A DNA stretch of 64,000 nt from Rhodosporidiobolus odoratus (GCA_034387635.1 JAOANU010000005.1:1426001-1490000); one strand, 5' to 3'. Shown: positions 34,424-46,736, counted from the stretch's first letter. A program made the numbers and translations. Notes: generated from the letters alone by a model not told the origin.

Positions 34424-35157
34424 TGCAGGGTGAGATAGGATCAGGCGATACTCAGCAAGCTGGATTCGACTCGGAGGAGCGTCTTTTTTTCGAGTCGGAA
34501 CATGTAAAGCATCAGAATGCATCCGAATCCTCCCTTGTTTTTGCTGCCTTTGAGCCGCGTTGGTGCGTTGCGCCTTGCTGTCTGGATCACTCCGTTCAGC
34601 TTCTCCTCTGGCTCTCCTTCCTGTCAGACCAGTGTTGTGACGACGAAGACCCAAGAGTTGCAGATGAACGGTACATATGACCGCATACGACAACGACGAA
34701 TGACAACAGAATGACATCTAGACCCAGAGTAACCAAACCAACCTTGAGAACGACCCAGAACGAAGAAAGACCCAAAAGATGCGAGGAAGGGGGTGGTGAT
34801 GCGCCCAAGAGAGGGAGGACGAGAAATGATACAGAGTCGAGGCGGCGGGGTTTTGGTGCGATGCGAGGATAAGCGGAAGATTGAAGGGAGAATTGAGAGG
34901 CTGAAGACGAGGAGGAAAGAAGGCCAGACGAAGACCGTGTATTTGATGCGCCTATGGTAGGAAGCGTCGTCGTCCGGGCGAGAGAAAGCGCTGTCGAGCG
35001 GCTGAGGGGAGGAGAGAGACCGGCTCGGATGCGGTACGAGGTCGACACAGCGGTAGAGGGTAACCCGTTTTTCCCTTTTTGGTGAATGGCGGTTCGTGGC
35101 CGTCATCTAGGGATGTTTGTATAGTGGAGACTGGACGAGAGGGTGTGTACGACGTGC

Positions 35158-35544
35158 TCATGTGCTGGAGAGGCAGCGGAAAGGGTCAGCGAGGGCTCGT
35201 TCGTAAAGCGATCTCCCAAAAAGGACTCACGCATTCACCGCCATTTCGTTCGTCTTGCCCGTCGCCGCCTTGGACTGGAACGCCTTGTCCGCCTCCCTAG
35301 TAGCGAGCACCAGTCCCGCGTCGCTGTCCGAGGTGATCATCGAGTCGTACTCGCGCTGAGCCAACGACGACAGTTCGGAGGATTCGAGGCGGTCAAAGAC
35401 GGGGATGTTCATGTTGGCGTAAGGAGACGTAGGCGGAGCGAGACCGGACTGGTCGTGCATCAAATGGAAAGGGGCGGCGCGAGCGTGCGAGTTGGCAAAG
35501 TGTCGTGAGAGCGACGGGAGAGGTGAGATGGATCGAGTGAGCAT
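35158..35544 (-). CDS. small two-exon protein of the inverted duplication, copy 2
   Basis: Minus-strand exons 35544-35231 and 35164-35158, giving 106 residues. Start, frame, GTGAGT donor and CTCCAG acceptor match the copy at 22117, and the visible protein difference is one Leu to Pro change. Both copies therefore remain potentially expressible. No family was recognised. Confidence 0.5.
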
Positions 35545-35676
35545 GCGGCGGCTTGCGAGTGGATCAAGAGTGGAGACGAGGCCAGGCAGGTGGGAGGTTG
35601 CTTTGATGGTGAGAGTGTAGAGAAGGAAGCAGAGAGCAGAGCGAGCAACTAAGAGTGCAAGACGGAACCAACGAGC

Positions 35677-35735
35677 CGTTCCGAAAGGTCGAGATGAGAA
35701 CGGGACTTTCAAAATCCCGCATCTCGTTCGGAACG
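35677..35735. promoter_or_regulatory. long imperfect hairpin, copy 2
   Basis: Same three nested arm pairs as at 21926-21984, about 130 bp upstream of the start of the small gene in this copy. Conserved between copies, though the duplication looks too recent for this to prove selection. Confidence 0.65.
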
Positions 35736-36157
35736 AGCGATTGGGAAGGTCATGATGATTTCTTTTTCCCCCTTCTTACGGTTCGTGCTTACAACCGATG
35801 CCATCACTCCCGACATTCCTGCTCTGGCTTCATCGTCTGTAGACCTCCCACGTCCGTTGACAACCCGCAACGCCTGTCCTCCCCTCTCATCCTCTTCACC
35901 ACGACCGCCTCCCGATCCACCTCCCTCTGTCCTCCTTTCTGCCTTGCCGGCACCGCTTTTTGCCACAGCTCGTCCGTCGATGGGTTCTGCTCAGGCTGCT
36001 GGCGTACGTGGCTGTCATCCTAACGTGCTGAAAGCGTTGCCAGCGACACCCCTACCTCCTCCCGACGTCCTCTCCCAAGCTTGATTCCAGCCTGATTTGC
36101 CACCTTCCGAAAAGTGTCTCATCGCTTTCCTGCACGCTAGCGAAGCCCTGGTGACTT

Positions 36158-36471
36158 GTCCGAAGATCTCGGAGTAAGCCTGATCACTTGTCGACCCGTG
36201 GCAAGGAAAGCTCAGAGCCATGCGGCTGCAAACTGCTGACCAAGGCTTCGGAAAGTGGGCCGCTCAACGATGCAACTCCGACGGAAGAGGTTGCTCTCGG
36301 CAAATATCGGCGGGAAACGAACGGCGGCACAGACCGCTCGGAATGATGCAAGGAGAACAGCACCTGCTGACAACGGCGCTCGTCCTTTCCTGCTGAGCAA
36401 CGAGCCGCGGACAACCGGACAAGTTGTCCGTCTCTCGTCTCCCTCGATGCACCAGCCTGATCAGCTTCATC
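36158..36471. repeat. ~300-bp dispersed repeat (unit B, second copy)
   Basis: Counterpart of 21188-21501 in opposite orientation, more similar to it than either is to unit A. A few small indels are present. Confidence 0.7.
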
Positions 36472-36724
36472 GCCGCAACGGGTACACAGCGATGGATGGG
36501 CAGGAGATGCGACAGGACTAGCGGTGCTCTGCAGGAAGTGCTCACGGGCGGACCCTTCTGGGAAGAAAATAACGTGCGTCAGTCTGCTTTTTCGAACCGT
36601 CATGGTCGTACTTGCCCCCCTTCAAATGGCTTAGTTCGCGGACCAGCTCCCGAGTCTAGACGTTACACACCAAGAATTACGAACCATGGCAGCTTGTAGT
36701 CTCCGAACTTGACTGCATCCGGAA

Positions 36725-39700
36725 TCAGTCTGCTATATCCATCGTCTCACCATCCTCCAACAAGCTATCCCCGTCATCCATAGCCATACTCGCACTAATT
36801 TCCTCATCCCCACCGCCGACACTCATCGCCGCGCTCCGGTCCGCACTTTGCTCCATCAGGCTCGCAGTCCCCGCTCTACCATCGTCTCGAGGATCGGGGG
36901 GCAAGTCAACGCCCGCTCGAATCTCAGCGTCGAGAGCGGCCACTTGCTCGTCGATATTGATTAGCGTGGTAGGAGGTAGACCGGGGAAAAGGAAGGCTCG
37001 GGAGGAAATCTGCGAAGAGACGTCGTCCAGTGCGAGTCGGAGAAGATCACATGTGACGGGATCTGAGGGCGCGATAGCGAGAGCCTACATTAAGTGGATG
37101 CAATCAGCATACCGCGAAGTGACGCAGGCGTGGAGAAGATAGGCTCTGTGAGGGGGAGTCGCCCCGAGGAAGTGGAGAAGAAACTCGAAACAGTAGCGAA
37201 CGTACCTCGTGATACCGCGCAATGGCTTCCTGCATCCTGCCTCTCCTATGCTCTACGATGCCCATCCCGCTGTACGCGCCCGCATTCCTCGGGTCAAGCT
37301 CGACAACCCTTCGGAACGAAATGTAGGCTTGGTCGTTGTCTCTGCTCGATAGACAGACATGGTCAGCTTACTCGAAAGAAATCCCCACGTAGGAAAACCG
37401 CACGCAGGAGTAGAAGGGAAGAAGCCAAATGTACCCGAGTTTTCGATAAGCGTGACCTAAATTGAGGTGCGTCGACGCCCAACCTCGTGGTGAGCTCTGC
37501 ATATTTCTTGCAATGACAAGTGCCTCCCGGAACAGTTGCACAGCACGGTGGTACCTCCTCTCGAATGTCAAGTCAGCCTTCGACAGCAAGATGAGGCGGA
37601 GGGAAAGGGGGGAAAGGGGGAAAAGGGCCACGTACTGCTGGTTCATCATAGCGACCACGCCCATCTCGTTTCTCACCGCCGGGTCTTCGGAGCAAACCTG
37701 CGCCGCAGCAGTAACATACTCCTCTGCCAACGTGGCGTTCCCAAGTCCGAGGTGTTGCATTCCAATGAAGAGCAGAGGGAGATGCGAGCCGGGAAGGTGA
37801 CGTTGTGCGGTCGAGTAGGCGGTGATGGCTTGGTCGTGTTCTCCTTCGTGGGCGAAGGAATGGGCGTAGGCAAGCCAGGCGGGTCCGAAACGAGGGTCGA
37901 GCAGAACGGATTTCCTGTGTGCCCACGAGCTCTGGGTGCATCAGACAACCTCCTCCTTCCCTCCGGTAGGATCAGATGCGCGAGCAAGAGCTGACGACCA
38001 CGCACCCGAAGAACCGTCGCGCTTCCTCCCATCTCTTCCCCGCAAAGTACCACAACCCGACCGCATACCAGCTGATTGCGTCGTCTGGCTCGTTGTCGAC
38101 CATCTCGTGCGCGAGGAGGAAGAGCTTCGAGCGTTGTTGAGGCAGGTGATGCATGCAAGAAAGGTGGAGAGGGAGAGTTGGGCGATGGGAGGGATGTGAG
38201 GTGAGTATGCTGCAGAGGCGCCATCGCGGTCGGTCGGTCAGGTCAGGTGCGGTAGTCACAAGAAGCGCCGCGCACCGAGTCGTGAGCTTGTAGCATTCTG
38301 CCCACCGCATTCCGCTAAACAGCTCGTCCGCTTTACTGAACAAGACATCGGGGTCATTGCCCAGTCCGAAATCATCCGTCAGTCGCTGACGCGCTATCAA
38401 GTGATCGGAGGAATTGGACAGCTGTCGAGGAGTGCAAGGAACGCGATGAAGTCAGTCCAGGGTATACAAGAGGGGCCGGATTCAGCGCACCTTTTTCAGC
38501 CTAACAGTGTACATCATGCGAATGAACTCCGCATCGTCCTCTGTCTGCGCATGGAACGGTAGCCCTTGCACAAACTCCCACTCTGCGCAAAGGACAACAA
38601 ATGCTTCGATCAGTCACCACATTCTGCGAGACTGGGGGGCCGAAGCATTCTTGAACCCGCGTACCTTCTTCAGTAGTCATCATCTCCCCTCCAACGAGCA
38701 TCTCGAATGCCTCGAAGCACTTGACGTCTCGCTCGAGGGCTTCCTTGAAGGCGGATTTGGCCAAATCGGTTGCTTTGAGGTGGAGGTGGATAAGGCCGCG
38801 AAGATGGGCGGCTGATGCAGTCAGCTGTGGTAAACGAAAGCCAGGTTCAGCTTACACGATCAGCAATGCAGGAGAGTCATGAGAACGTGAGAGCACCTTG
38901 ATCCCCCCGTCTCCTCTTCCTTCCGCCTCAGCTGCCCCGCCCCATCCGCTCCGTCCGCCGAGCATCTCTAGTCCCTCTTCCCATCTTCCGAGCCTGACGA
39001 GACATTGTGCCGCGAGGTACCGACATGCAAGGGATACTTCGGTCAGACGGGAGCCAGAGGAAGGGTTTTGCGAAGAGGAAGGGCGTGGAGAAGTGAGAAT
39101 TCGCAGGGCGTGCGAGTATTGGTGAGTGAGGAAGTGACATTGAGCGAGCCAGAAGGCATCGTCCGGGTTGCCTGTATAGGAGCAGGGACACGCGTGAAAG
39201 CTGTTAGGCCTGCTTGAGCGGGACGGAGGCAAGCTGGAATTACGGACCTGTCATGCCTAGCACCTTTCCTCCCCAGAATCTGGCTCCCTCGTACAAGTGC
39301 TGAGTCATGGCATCGTTTCTCCAGCACCTCATCCTGTCTACCATGGTCCACTCTTCCTCTTGCAGCTCGTCAACGACCCTGGCCCCGAGAAAGCTGCAAT
39401 CCTCTCCTGCAGCGGCGGCAGTGTGGTGGAACTGAAGGGGTGTCCCGCGTGGTCGTGGTCGTTGGGTTGCGGTTGAGCCAGAAGGGGCGAGTGACGGACG
39501 GCGGGGTGAGAGGGAGAGGGTCGAGAAGTTTGACTGGCGTCTGAGGCTTTCGAGATGCTCTGTGCTGAGGTTTGCGCCTGTGGCTGACAGGTCAGAGTAT
39601 AGGTTGTTCTTGCTTGAGCTCTTTGGGTATCTCCCAGCGGCTGCGAGTAGAGGATTCGAGGTTGAAGTGGGGAGAGGTTGAGGGAAAGAGGTCGAAGTGG

Positions 39701-39770
39701 ATGCGACCGGTGGGGGGGTTGCGCTGGCAGAGTGGCGTGTATGGAGTGGCGAAAAGGACGGTGGTGGCAT
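36725..39770 (-). CDS. CDC16: anaphase-promoting complex subunit CDC16/Cut9 (APC6)
   Basis: Ten exons on the minus strand: 39770-39248, 39171-38897, 38824-38665, 38582-38491, 38421-38276, 38209-38006, 37914-37636, 37554-37435, 37341-37206 and 37084-36725, giving 764 residues. CDC16/Cut9 is a TPR scaffold subunit of the anaphase-promoting complex, the ubiquitin ligase that triggers anaphase. After a Ser/Pro-rich N terminus (about 1-115), TPR helices run from about residue 130 to 640; the family-typical stretch is clear: DAISWYAVGLWYFAGKRWEE, RFGPAWLAYAHSFAHEGEHD, STHLNLGHAYRKLGDNDQAY and GAYSGMGIVEHRRGRMQEAI. The C-terminal ~70 residues are acidic and Met/Ser-rich, ending MDIAD. The acceptor of exon 8 is ambiguous by a few nucleotides (several AGs in a row). 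Confidence 0.9.
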
Positions 39771-41360
39771 TGTGAGCTCGGCTGGAAGTAATCGAGGTTA
39801 GCTGTCAAAACAACAAGCGAGGCCAAGATTGTCCGGCCGGTTGTCCTCGTCTGCCTTGCACTGAACACTGCTTACGCTTGTGATCCACGTCAATCGCTAT
39901 CCAGCAGTGTCCTCAGGTCATAACACTCGGCTCGAACCGCTTCCTCGCCCTTTCGATTCCCCGACTTCCTCATCGACACCACCTCGCCAGGCGCGTGCGG
40001 CCCCTGTGCCACGCACTGAGGACTCGCATCATGGCATGTGGCGCTAGCAGGTCTGCGAATGCGGTGCGAGGACTTGCCCGACGGGAATAGCGTGGTGGAC
40101 GCACGGTCGCAGCTCTCTTCTGCCCTCCTCAGTGCACCGTGACGCGACTCTCGGCAGCCCAATCTTGCCCGTGTTCAGGCAAGCTCCTCTTACCGTGGGG
40201 TACTGAAGACAACGACTGTGCCGCTGGATCGGTTCTCCATTAGATCCCCGCTACTGCTGGGTAAGGTTGCCAATGTCTTCCTTGACTTTCTCGACAATTT
40301 CCTATCCTCCATCCACAGCTGGCATTCTCCACGAAGTTGGCCTGACCGAAACTGGATCAGGGCCTAGCTGGTCGCACTTTTGCTGTCGATCCTTATGCAC
40401 TGCCGCCGTATCGTTTATAAAGTAGTCCCTGTTGCAGCTTCCTCCAAATTTGTCAAACTGCTATACCACTTCACACTCTCCCCGCTGAACGCATGTCTCT
40501 ATCGGTCGCATCCAGCTTGTGCTCATTACAGCAACCTGTATCGCAGTTTGAAGTGGCCCACTCGCGTCGGCTTTGACGATTCGACACTGCCCACTCGACT
40601 TGGGTCGCAACCCTCGCTCGAACGAGGGCTGCCTTGCGTCGCTAGTGTGTACTGAGGAGCACTTGGTTCAGACGGGTAGGCGCTGGAACAAGACGCCACG
40701 GACGGGCTTGCCGGCAGACGACTTTGTGCGTTCGAACTTCACCTTGGAGTCGCTGGTGCCCGCCCGCCGTCCGCCCGCTTTCCAACGCGGGTCACTTGGC
40801 AAAGCGAAGCGAGCAGAGCTACGCAACGAGACTCGCCAACGAAGCCAGGCTTGCACGATCTTTGGCTTGAACCTAAACATGATGTCGTGCTGCAGAAAGC
40901 ACCCAGAGGTTGCCCGTTTGGTTCGCTTCAAGCTCGAGCCGCCGTGGTAGCAGGTCTACCCCGGCTTGCTGTGTATCGACCATGGGTCTCTTCAGTGGAC
41001 ACGACAGGAACAGCGAGAGTCACAACGCGATCTCTGCCCAACCTTCTCAATCCGGCTTTGAGTGCTCATTTGGCCAGCGCCGCGTGCCTCCACCGACAGC
41101 TGGACAGCGTACCGCACCGAGCAGAGCAAACGCTGAACACACTCGAAGAATCTGACGTTAGCTGATAGCAAGATTGAAGAACCGCCACTTGTTTCTTCTT
41201 TCTGACCTCGACCCTCGCCCGCGCTCCAAACTGGACAACGGCACTGCTTACAGCCCATTCTCATTCTTTGGAGTACACTAACAAGTGCACCCATCGCATC
41301 CTTGTCCCAACGCCGGCCCCTCAGACGCTCATCCCTGTTGATCATCGATCCTAACCTATC
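39771..41360. other. 1.6 kb gap, no gene recognised
   Basis: Contains the upstream region of CDC16 and the 3' end of SDS22. Open frames are short and low in protein character. I saw no tRNA, repeat or mobile element. This is by far the longest featureless stretch in the window. Confidence 0.45.
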
Positions 41361-43358
41361 CTATCCCTGCCTCACAAACGTCGCATCAATCTGTCTAACC
41401 TGCGGACACTCCAACATGATTTTCCTGCGATACGCCGTCGCAAACGTCTTCTGAAGGGGGTTGTGTTCGAGGTAAATGGTGGTTAGGTTGGGGTGCGTCG
41501 AGGGGGGTAGGATAGGGAGGGCGGTGAGGAGGTTGTCGTTGGCCTGTGGAGTACGGATGTAGAGTGGGTCAGTACGAATCGAGTACTTGAGGGTTTGGAT
41601 CGAGGTGGGCAGGGTGCGAGGAATTGGATAGCAGGAAATCTCGAGAGGAGGAAGGTTCGCGCGCACCCAGAACTCCTCCAACTCCCTCAACGGTTCGAGC
41701 TCTTCCTTGTCACACTCGCTGATCTTGTTGTGTCCAATATCAAGTGTCGTGAGACTGGTCTGTACTCTCGCAAAAAGAGTTCTTTTTCTCATCAGTTTCT
41801 TCTCTTCGAGACCCGGCACACAGAGAGGCGAAGGAATGTAAGCAGAGGAAGGCGGCGCACCAAGTTCCGTAAGCCCTCAACCTTGGTGAGACCGTTGTGG
41901 GACAGGTATAGCTCCTCGAGATTGGTCAAGCTATCCAATCCTTCAATCTTCGTCAGGCGATTGCCTGCAAGCGTAGGATATACAGCGAATTAGTCCGTGC
42001 AAGCCGAGGCGGAAGTGACTTTGAAGAGTGCTGGCCGACACACTCTGGATGGAAAGCGTTTGTAAACCGGTGAGCCCTTCCAAGCCTTCGATCTTCGTAA
42101 TCTTGTTCTTGCCGAGGAAAAGCGATCGGAGGTTGGCGGAGGTTGGAAGGTTCTCAATCGTCTAGCCGGAAGCAAGTCAAGCATATCAGCGTGCGCCTTA
42201 ATCAGGAAGAGAGTGCGAGTAAGGAGGCGGAACGTACCCTGATTCGGTTTCCACCATATTCGAGGTACGACAACCCTGTTCGGTGAACTACTCCTTCGAT
42301 CTTGGACAGCTTGTTTTGAATAAGGTAGAGGTGTGTCAGGTTGGGGTAGGCGTAAGGTGAAGAAGGGGAAGGGTCGTTAAATGGCGAGATGGAGCGCAGG
42401 AGGTTGAAAGACAGGTCGAGGGATCTGTGCAGAGGTCCAGGCTCGGAATCAGCCTGAATACGCCTGGCGCGTAGTGAGCAGGCTGGTAAGGACTACCAAC
42501 GCACGTTATGCTGTTCAGTCCCTCCAACCCTTTCACTCCCTTCAAGCTGTTGTCATACAGATCCAGCTCTTCCACCATCTTCAAATCTCTCAGCGGCCAC
42601 ACCGGCTCCTCGGTCTCTGCCCGTCGCTGTTCGTCGTACGGGTACTCGGCTTCCTTCTTGGCCGCGTCTTCGTCGTCGTGGGGATCTTCGTCAGGAGCAT
42701 CGGAGACGACGGGCTGAGTTGAAGAGGAAATCGCCTGTCCTGCTGAGGATGATGCAGTAGAGGGCAGAGGGTGGTAGAAGAGGGAGGTGAGAAGATTCTG
42801 GCGGAGGGAGATGCGCTGCAGAAAAGGGAACATGAGCGACGTGACGAGCTTGACCAGCCAGAGGCGACCACGGCTTCTCGCGGGGACTGGTGAGAAGCGG
42901 TACGAACGTACCTCGACCTTTCTGAACCTCTCAATGCCGAGCCCCCTGAGCGTCCTCAACCTCAAGTGGGTCAATTCGAGGTCGGTAGCGTCGTCGTCCA
43001 AGTCTGCGAGAATGTCCTCGTTCTCGGCGATCTGCTCTCCCTCGTGTACCGTGTCTGATCCGGTACCTCCGAGAGGTGAACCCATGACGAGTTCAGCCTT
43101 TCTGGATGACTTTGCCAACCTGGCTTTCTCATCTTCAAAGTGTCGTTCGTCGAGTTTGAGGTTTGAGAAGGGTTCCTTGGTTCCTCCATCTGATACGTTG
43201 CCTCCCTCGAATTCAGAGTCGTCGTCTTGGTTGTCTTGTTGTCGAGTTGACGTTGTTGTGCCGTCAGTCGGAGGTGGTGCTGAAGAGGAGCCGTCGATAA
43301 CATCTGATGACGGTACTGAAGGTGCGAGGGGTTCTGTAGTCGGTTGTAGAGTGCTCAT
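41361..43358 (-). CDS. sds22: protein phosphatase 1 regulatory subunit SDS22 (leucine-rich repeats)
   Basis: Seven exons on the minus strand: 43358-42912, 42815-42505, 42424-42238, 42161-42044, 41964-41861, 41759-41667 and 41543-41361, giving 480 residues. SDS22 binds the PP1 catalytic subunit in the nucleus and cytosol and is needed for the metaphase-anaphase transition. Repeats of the 22-residue SDS22 type are clear: LDLYDNSLKGVKGLEGL, LFLGKNKITKIEGLEGLTGL, LTKIEGLDSLTNLEELYLSH and LDIGHNKISECDKEELEPL, ending in an LRR cap (NPLQKTFATAYRRKIML). The protein is longer than usual (about 350) because of an acidic, Ser/Thr-rich N terminus (about 1-120) and an insertion of about 60 residues, rich in Ser, Asp and Glu, inside an early repeat (about residues 165-225). 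It is head to head with GUF1. Confidence 0.92.
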
Positions 43359-43450
43359 GACTGGTGTAGCAGTTTGCCAGAGTCGAAGGACGAGCGTTGA
43401 CAAGTCAAGAGAGATTCCTCGAAAGGGTTCCGCTTTACAGTTCACGACTG
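43359..43450. promoter_or_regulatory. 92-bp bidirectional promoter between SDS22 and GUF1
   Basis: The start codons of the two genes are 92 bp apart and face away from each other, so initiation signals of both must overlap here or within the first codons. No TATA-like box was noted. Confidence 0.6.
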
Positions 43451-46400
43451 ATGCTACCTGCTGTCCTGAAACGGCTACCGAGACCTAGATATGCCCCTTC
43501 AGTAGCTTCCTCACTTCTGCCAGCCCGCTACACAGCCGTCTCCTTCTTTCCTTTCGCCCTCTCTTTTTCATCTCAAACTCCTTCGCTTAGCCGACCACAA
43601 CCCCCGAGCGTCCACTGCACACGCTCATTCGCATCAGCATCACGGTTAAGTCAGACCGCAGGGGGAAAGACTACGGTAAGCACGAATCGACGCCTGTTCC
43701 GATGCCTTCGCTGACCTCTATTCCCCCAGAAACCCCCAAATCTCGGCGATTACCCTCCAGGGTTGATACGCAACTTTGCAATCCTAGCACATGTCGACCA
43801 TGTACGCGCTCCCCCCGCTTTCCGTACCGAGGGAGTATCTGCTGATCTCATCAAACACCTTATTGCAGGGCAAGAGTCCGTCTTTTTCCCAACTTCGCTA
43901 CAGAGCTCTGGCCTGCTTCAGCTTCGACCATCTGACTCGACGACGCTCTTACTCTACTCCATCTGTTTGCGCACAGGTACTCTGGCCGACCGCATGCTCG
44001 AACTGACGGGTACCATCCCGCTCAAGCAGAAAGCTCTCGACCTGCCCGAGGGAGAAGCCAAGAACGAGCAGGTGTTGGATACGCTCAAGGTCGAGAAGGA
44101 ACGAGGTATCACGGTAAGATGACACTGCTTGTCGCTCCGCGCAATCTGGGCCCCCGTTCAAAACCCGCTCTTGATCCTTCGCCATTTCGAAAGTCGTTAC
44201 TCACCCATTTCTCATTTGTGCCAGGTTCGAGCCCAGTCCGCTACCATGTTCCACACGTCCCCAACAGACAACACGCGCTACATGATCAATCTGATCGACA
44301 CCCCAGGTCACGTCGACTTTTCTTCCGAAGTCCTGCGCTCGCTCTTGGCCTCACAAGGTGCCGTGCTATTAGTCGATGCTGCTCAGGGAGTGCAGGCGCA
44401 GACGCTGAGCGTGCTAGATGAAGCACTTGCTCGAGGGTTGACTGTCGTCGGCGCAGGTCTGTCTTTCTGCCCTTCCAGTTGCCCGACTTTGCCACCGCTG
44501 ACTTGCCCGTTCCCCATCCGTTCCGCCGCAGTCAACAAGTGGGATCTAGTAGCTCACGATGGACGAGGCGAAGCCGCCGTCTCCGAATTGTCCGACCTCC
44601 TCGGCTGCGATCCGTCCGAAATCCTCCGCATCAGCGCCAAAACCGGAATGGGGGTCGAAACCGTTCTCGAGGCGGTCGTGAAACGGATGCCTCCGCCCCC
44701 TCCGGCAACGAAGGGAGAGAAACTTAGGTCTCTGGCTTTTGATTCGTGGTATGATAGTTTTCGAGGAGTGGTCAGTTTGGTGGCCGTGTTTGAGGGCGAA
44801 CTGAAAAAGGGTTCGGCTTTGCCCTGCTATCTTGGCCCTCGTCCACTTACTTCCAAGGATTCAGCTGACTGAGCGCCTTGCGACCATTTAGGCGATTCCA
44901 TCACCTCGACCACGACGGGCAAATCTTACCCTGTGCTCGACCTGGGAATCATGAGCCCAAAGGAGATTAGCATTGCGGACAGTCCTGATGCTGACAGTCG
45001 AGTGCTACGGAAGGGCATGGTAGGTTGGATCGTGTGCGGTATGAAGGACCCCAAGGAAGGTACGCGTCAGCCTTTTCCCTCGGTCCACCCAGCCATTCTT
45101 TGGTCTCTGGCTAATTATTCGGCCGCTACACTCGTAGCTTTCCTAGGCGATACGTTTCACCTTACGGCCCACCCCACCCCGCCTCTCGAGTCGTTCAAGC
45201 CCCTGAAGAGCATGGTCTTCGCTGGCATCTACCCGCTCGACCCCGGCGGTTTCGGCAAGCTGGAGGAGGGCATTCGACGCGTAAGCGCTCCCTCGTCGCT
45301 CCTTCCTTCTTTGTCAGACAGCCCTGATGCTCAGTCGCGTACAGCTTACTCTGACCGACCGCTCCGTTACCTCGAATCGCGAGTCGTCGACCTTCCTCGG
45401 ACAAGGGTTCCGCCTCGGGTTCAACGGTAGCTTGCACATGGACGTGTTCCGACAACGGCTTGAAGATGAGTATGGAGAGGAAGTCATTGTCACCAGGCCA
45501 TTGGTGCCGGTCAAGCGTGCGTTTTTCTCTTCTCTTGTACTGCTTGTGCTCGCCCTGTCATCTTCCGGCATCCGCAATCTGCCTCGTCAGTCAGTCAGTC
45601 GTTCCGCTGCTGACGGAAGGTTTCTCCTACAGTGATGTTCAAGAACGGAAGGGAAAAGACCATCGACAACCCGGCTGACTTCCCGGACCCCGGTGGCCTG
45701 CTCAAGGTTGCCAGCGTCATGGAACCTATGATCCGAGCGACGATTGTCGCGCCGGACGAGTGCGTCTTGCTGCATCATCGCCGGTAGGCTCGCATTATAT
45801 TGACGATTAGCGTACGCAGATACACTGGGGCTATCATCAATCTCTGTACCTCTCACCGGGGGGTCCCCATCTCGACCACTTACCTTTCCTCGACCTCTTC
45901 CTCCTCTTCCTCTTCTACAGCACTGAAACCCCGCGTCACCATGACCTACTCCCTCCCCCTCTCCAGCATCATCACCTCATTCCACTCCTCCCTAAAATCC
46001 ATTTCCTCTGGGTTCGCCTCGTTCGATTACGAAGAAGCTCCCTATGAAGAGAGCGATCTGTGTAGGATGAATATTTTGGTCAACGGTCAGAAGATTGATG
46101 CGCTTTGTACGGTGGTTCACAGGAGCGGGGTTGAGAAGGAGGGAAGGGAATGGGCGAGGAGGTTGAGGGAGGTTATACCCAGGCAGCAGCATGAGGTGAG
46201 CTGTTGCACACCTTTTTTCCAGACTCATCGTGACATCCGCTGACGGTATTTGATGTGGCCTTCGGCAGGTCGTCATTCAAGCTGCGGTGGGATCAACAAT
46301 CCTGGCTCGTGAACGGATAGCGCCCTTCCGAAAGGATGTCACCGCCAAGCTGTACGGTGGCGATGTAACTCGCAAGGTGCTTCATGACCTTCCATTTTAT

Positions 46401-46736
46401 AATGGCCTCAAGGCTGACGAAAACCCTCGTCTTGGCGCTCGCAGATGAAACTGCTAGCCAAGCAGAAGAAGGGCAAAGCACTACTAAAAGAACGAAGCAT
46501 GTGCGTCTTCTCCATGTTTCTCTCTCTCTCTGTCTCGGTCTCTCGCTCTGCATTGTAGCTCGCGCTGACCCCTCCGCTTCGCTATCCGTTTTTCTGTCCC
46601 TGTCACCGTCCCTTTGCCTCTACTCCGCCTACACAGCGGCCGTGTCACCATCCCAACTGAAGCGTTCTTCTCCGTCCTTGGGGGACAGGAGGTCAAGCGG
46701 AAAGGAGGCAAGGACGACAAGAAGAAGAAGGACTGA
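43451..46736 (+). CDS. GUF1: mitochondrial translation factor GUF1 (LepA/EF4)
   Basis: Fourteen exons: 43451-43675, 43730-43801, 43869-43875, 43977-44113, 44225-44456, 44532-44810, 44892-45059, 45147-45280, 45345-45516, 45633-45759, 45820-46195, 46269-46376, 46445-46500 and 46637-46736, giving 730 residues. GUF1 is the mitochondrial EF4 GTPase that acts on ribosomes during elongation. The first ~60 residues are an Arg/Ser/Ala presequence. GTPase motifs: P-loop VDHGKST (about 97-103), [29 protein letters not shown] and NKWDL in the guanine-specifying position. LepA-specific parts follow: KPMVFAG-like [31 protein letters not shown], and the C-terminal [19 protein letters not shown] with a Lys-rich tail. 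Exon 3 is only 7 nt and lies inside the P-loop. A Ser-rich insertion (about residue 520) distinguishes it from bacterial LepA. Confidence 0.94.

Larger units (their letters stand above)
34641..36632 (-). repeat. inverted ~2 kb duplication, copy 2
   Basis: Reverse-complement partner of 21030-23020, differing by scattered substitutions and few indels. The outer edge near 36632 is recognisable because the diverging flank loses similarity just past GGGGGCAAGT. The inner edge is near 34641, beside the membrane protein gene. Contents mirror copy 1: the two-exon gene, the hairpin and repeat unit B. Confidence 0.9.

Noticed and set aside
21030..36632. DNA transposon or retroelement as explanation of the inverted arms
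   Set aside because: No transposase, reverse transcriptase, terminal inverted repeats, LTRs or target duplications were recognised; the interval between arms contains ordinary host genes.
40573..41165. Overlapping open frames between CDC16 and SDS22
   Set aside because: Short, poor in protein character and without splice support; treated as intergenic.
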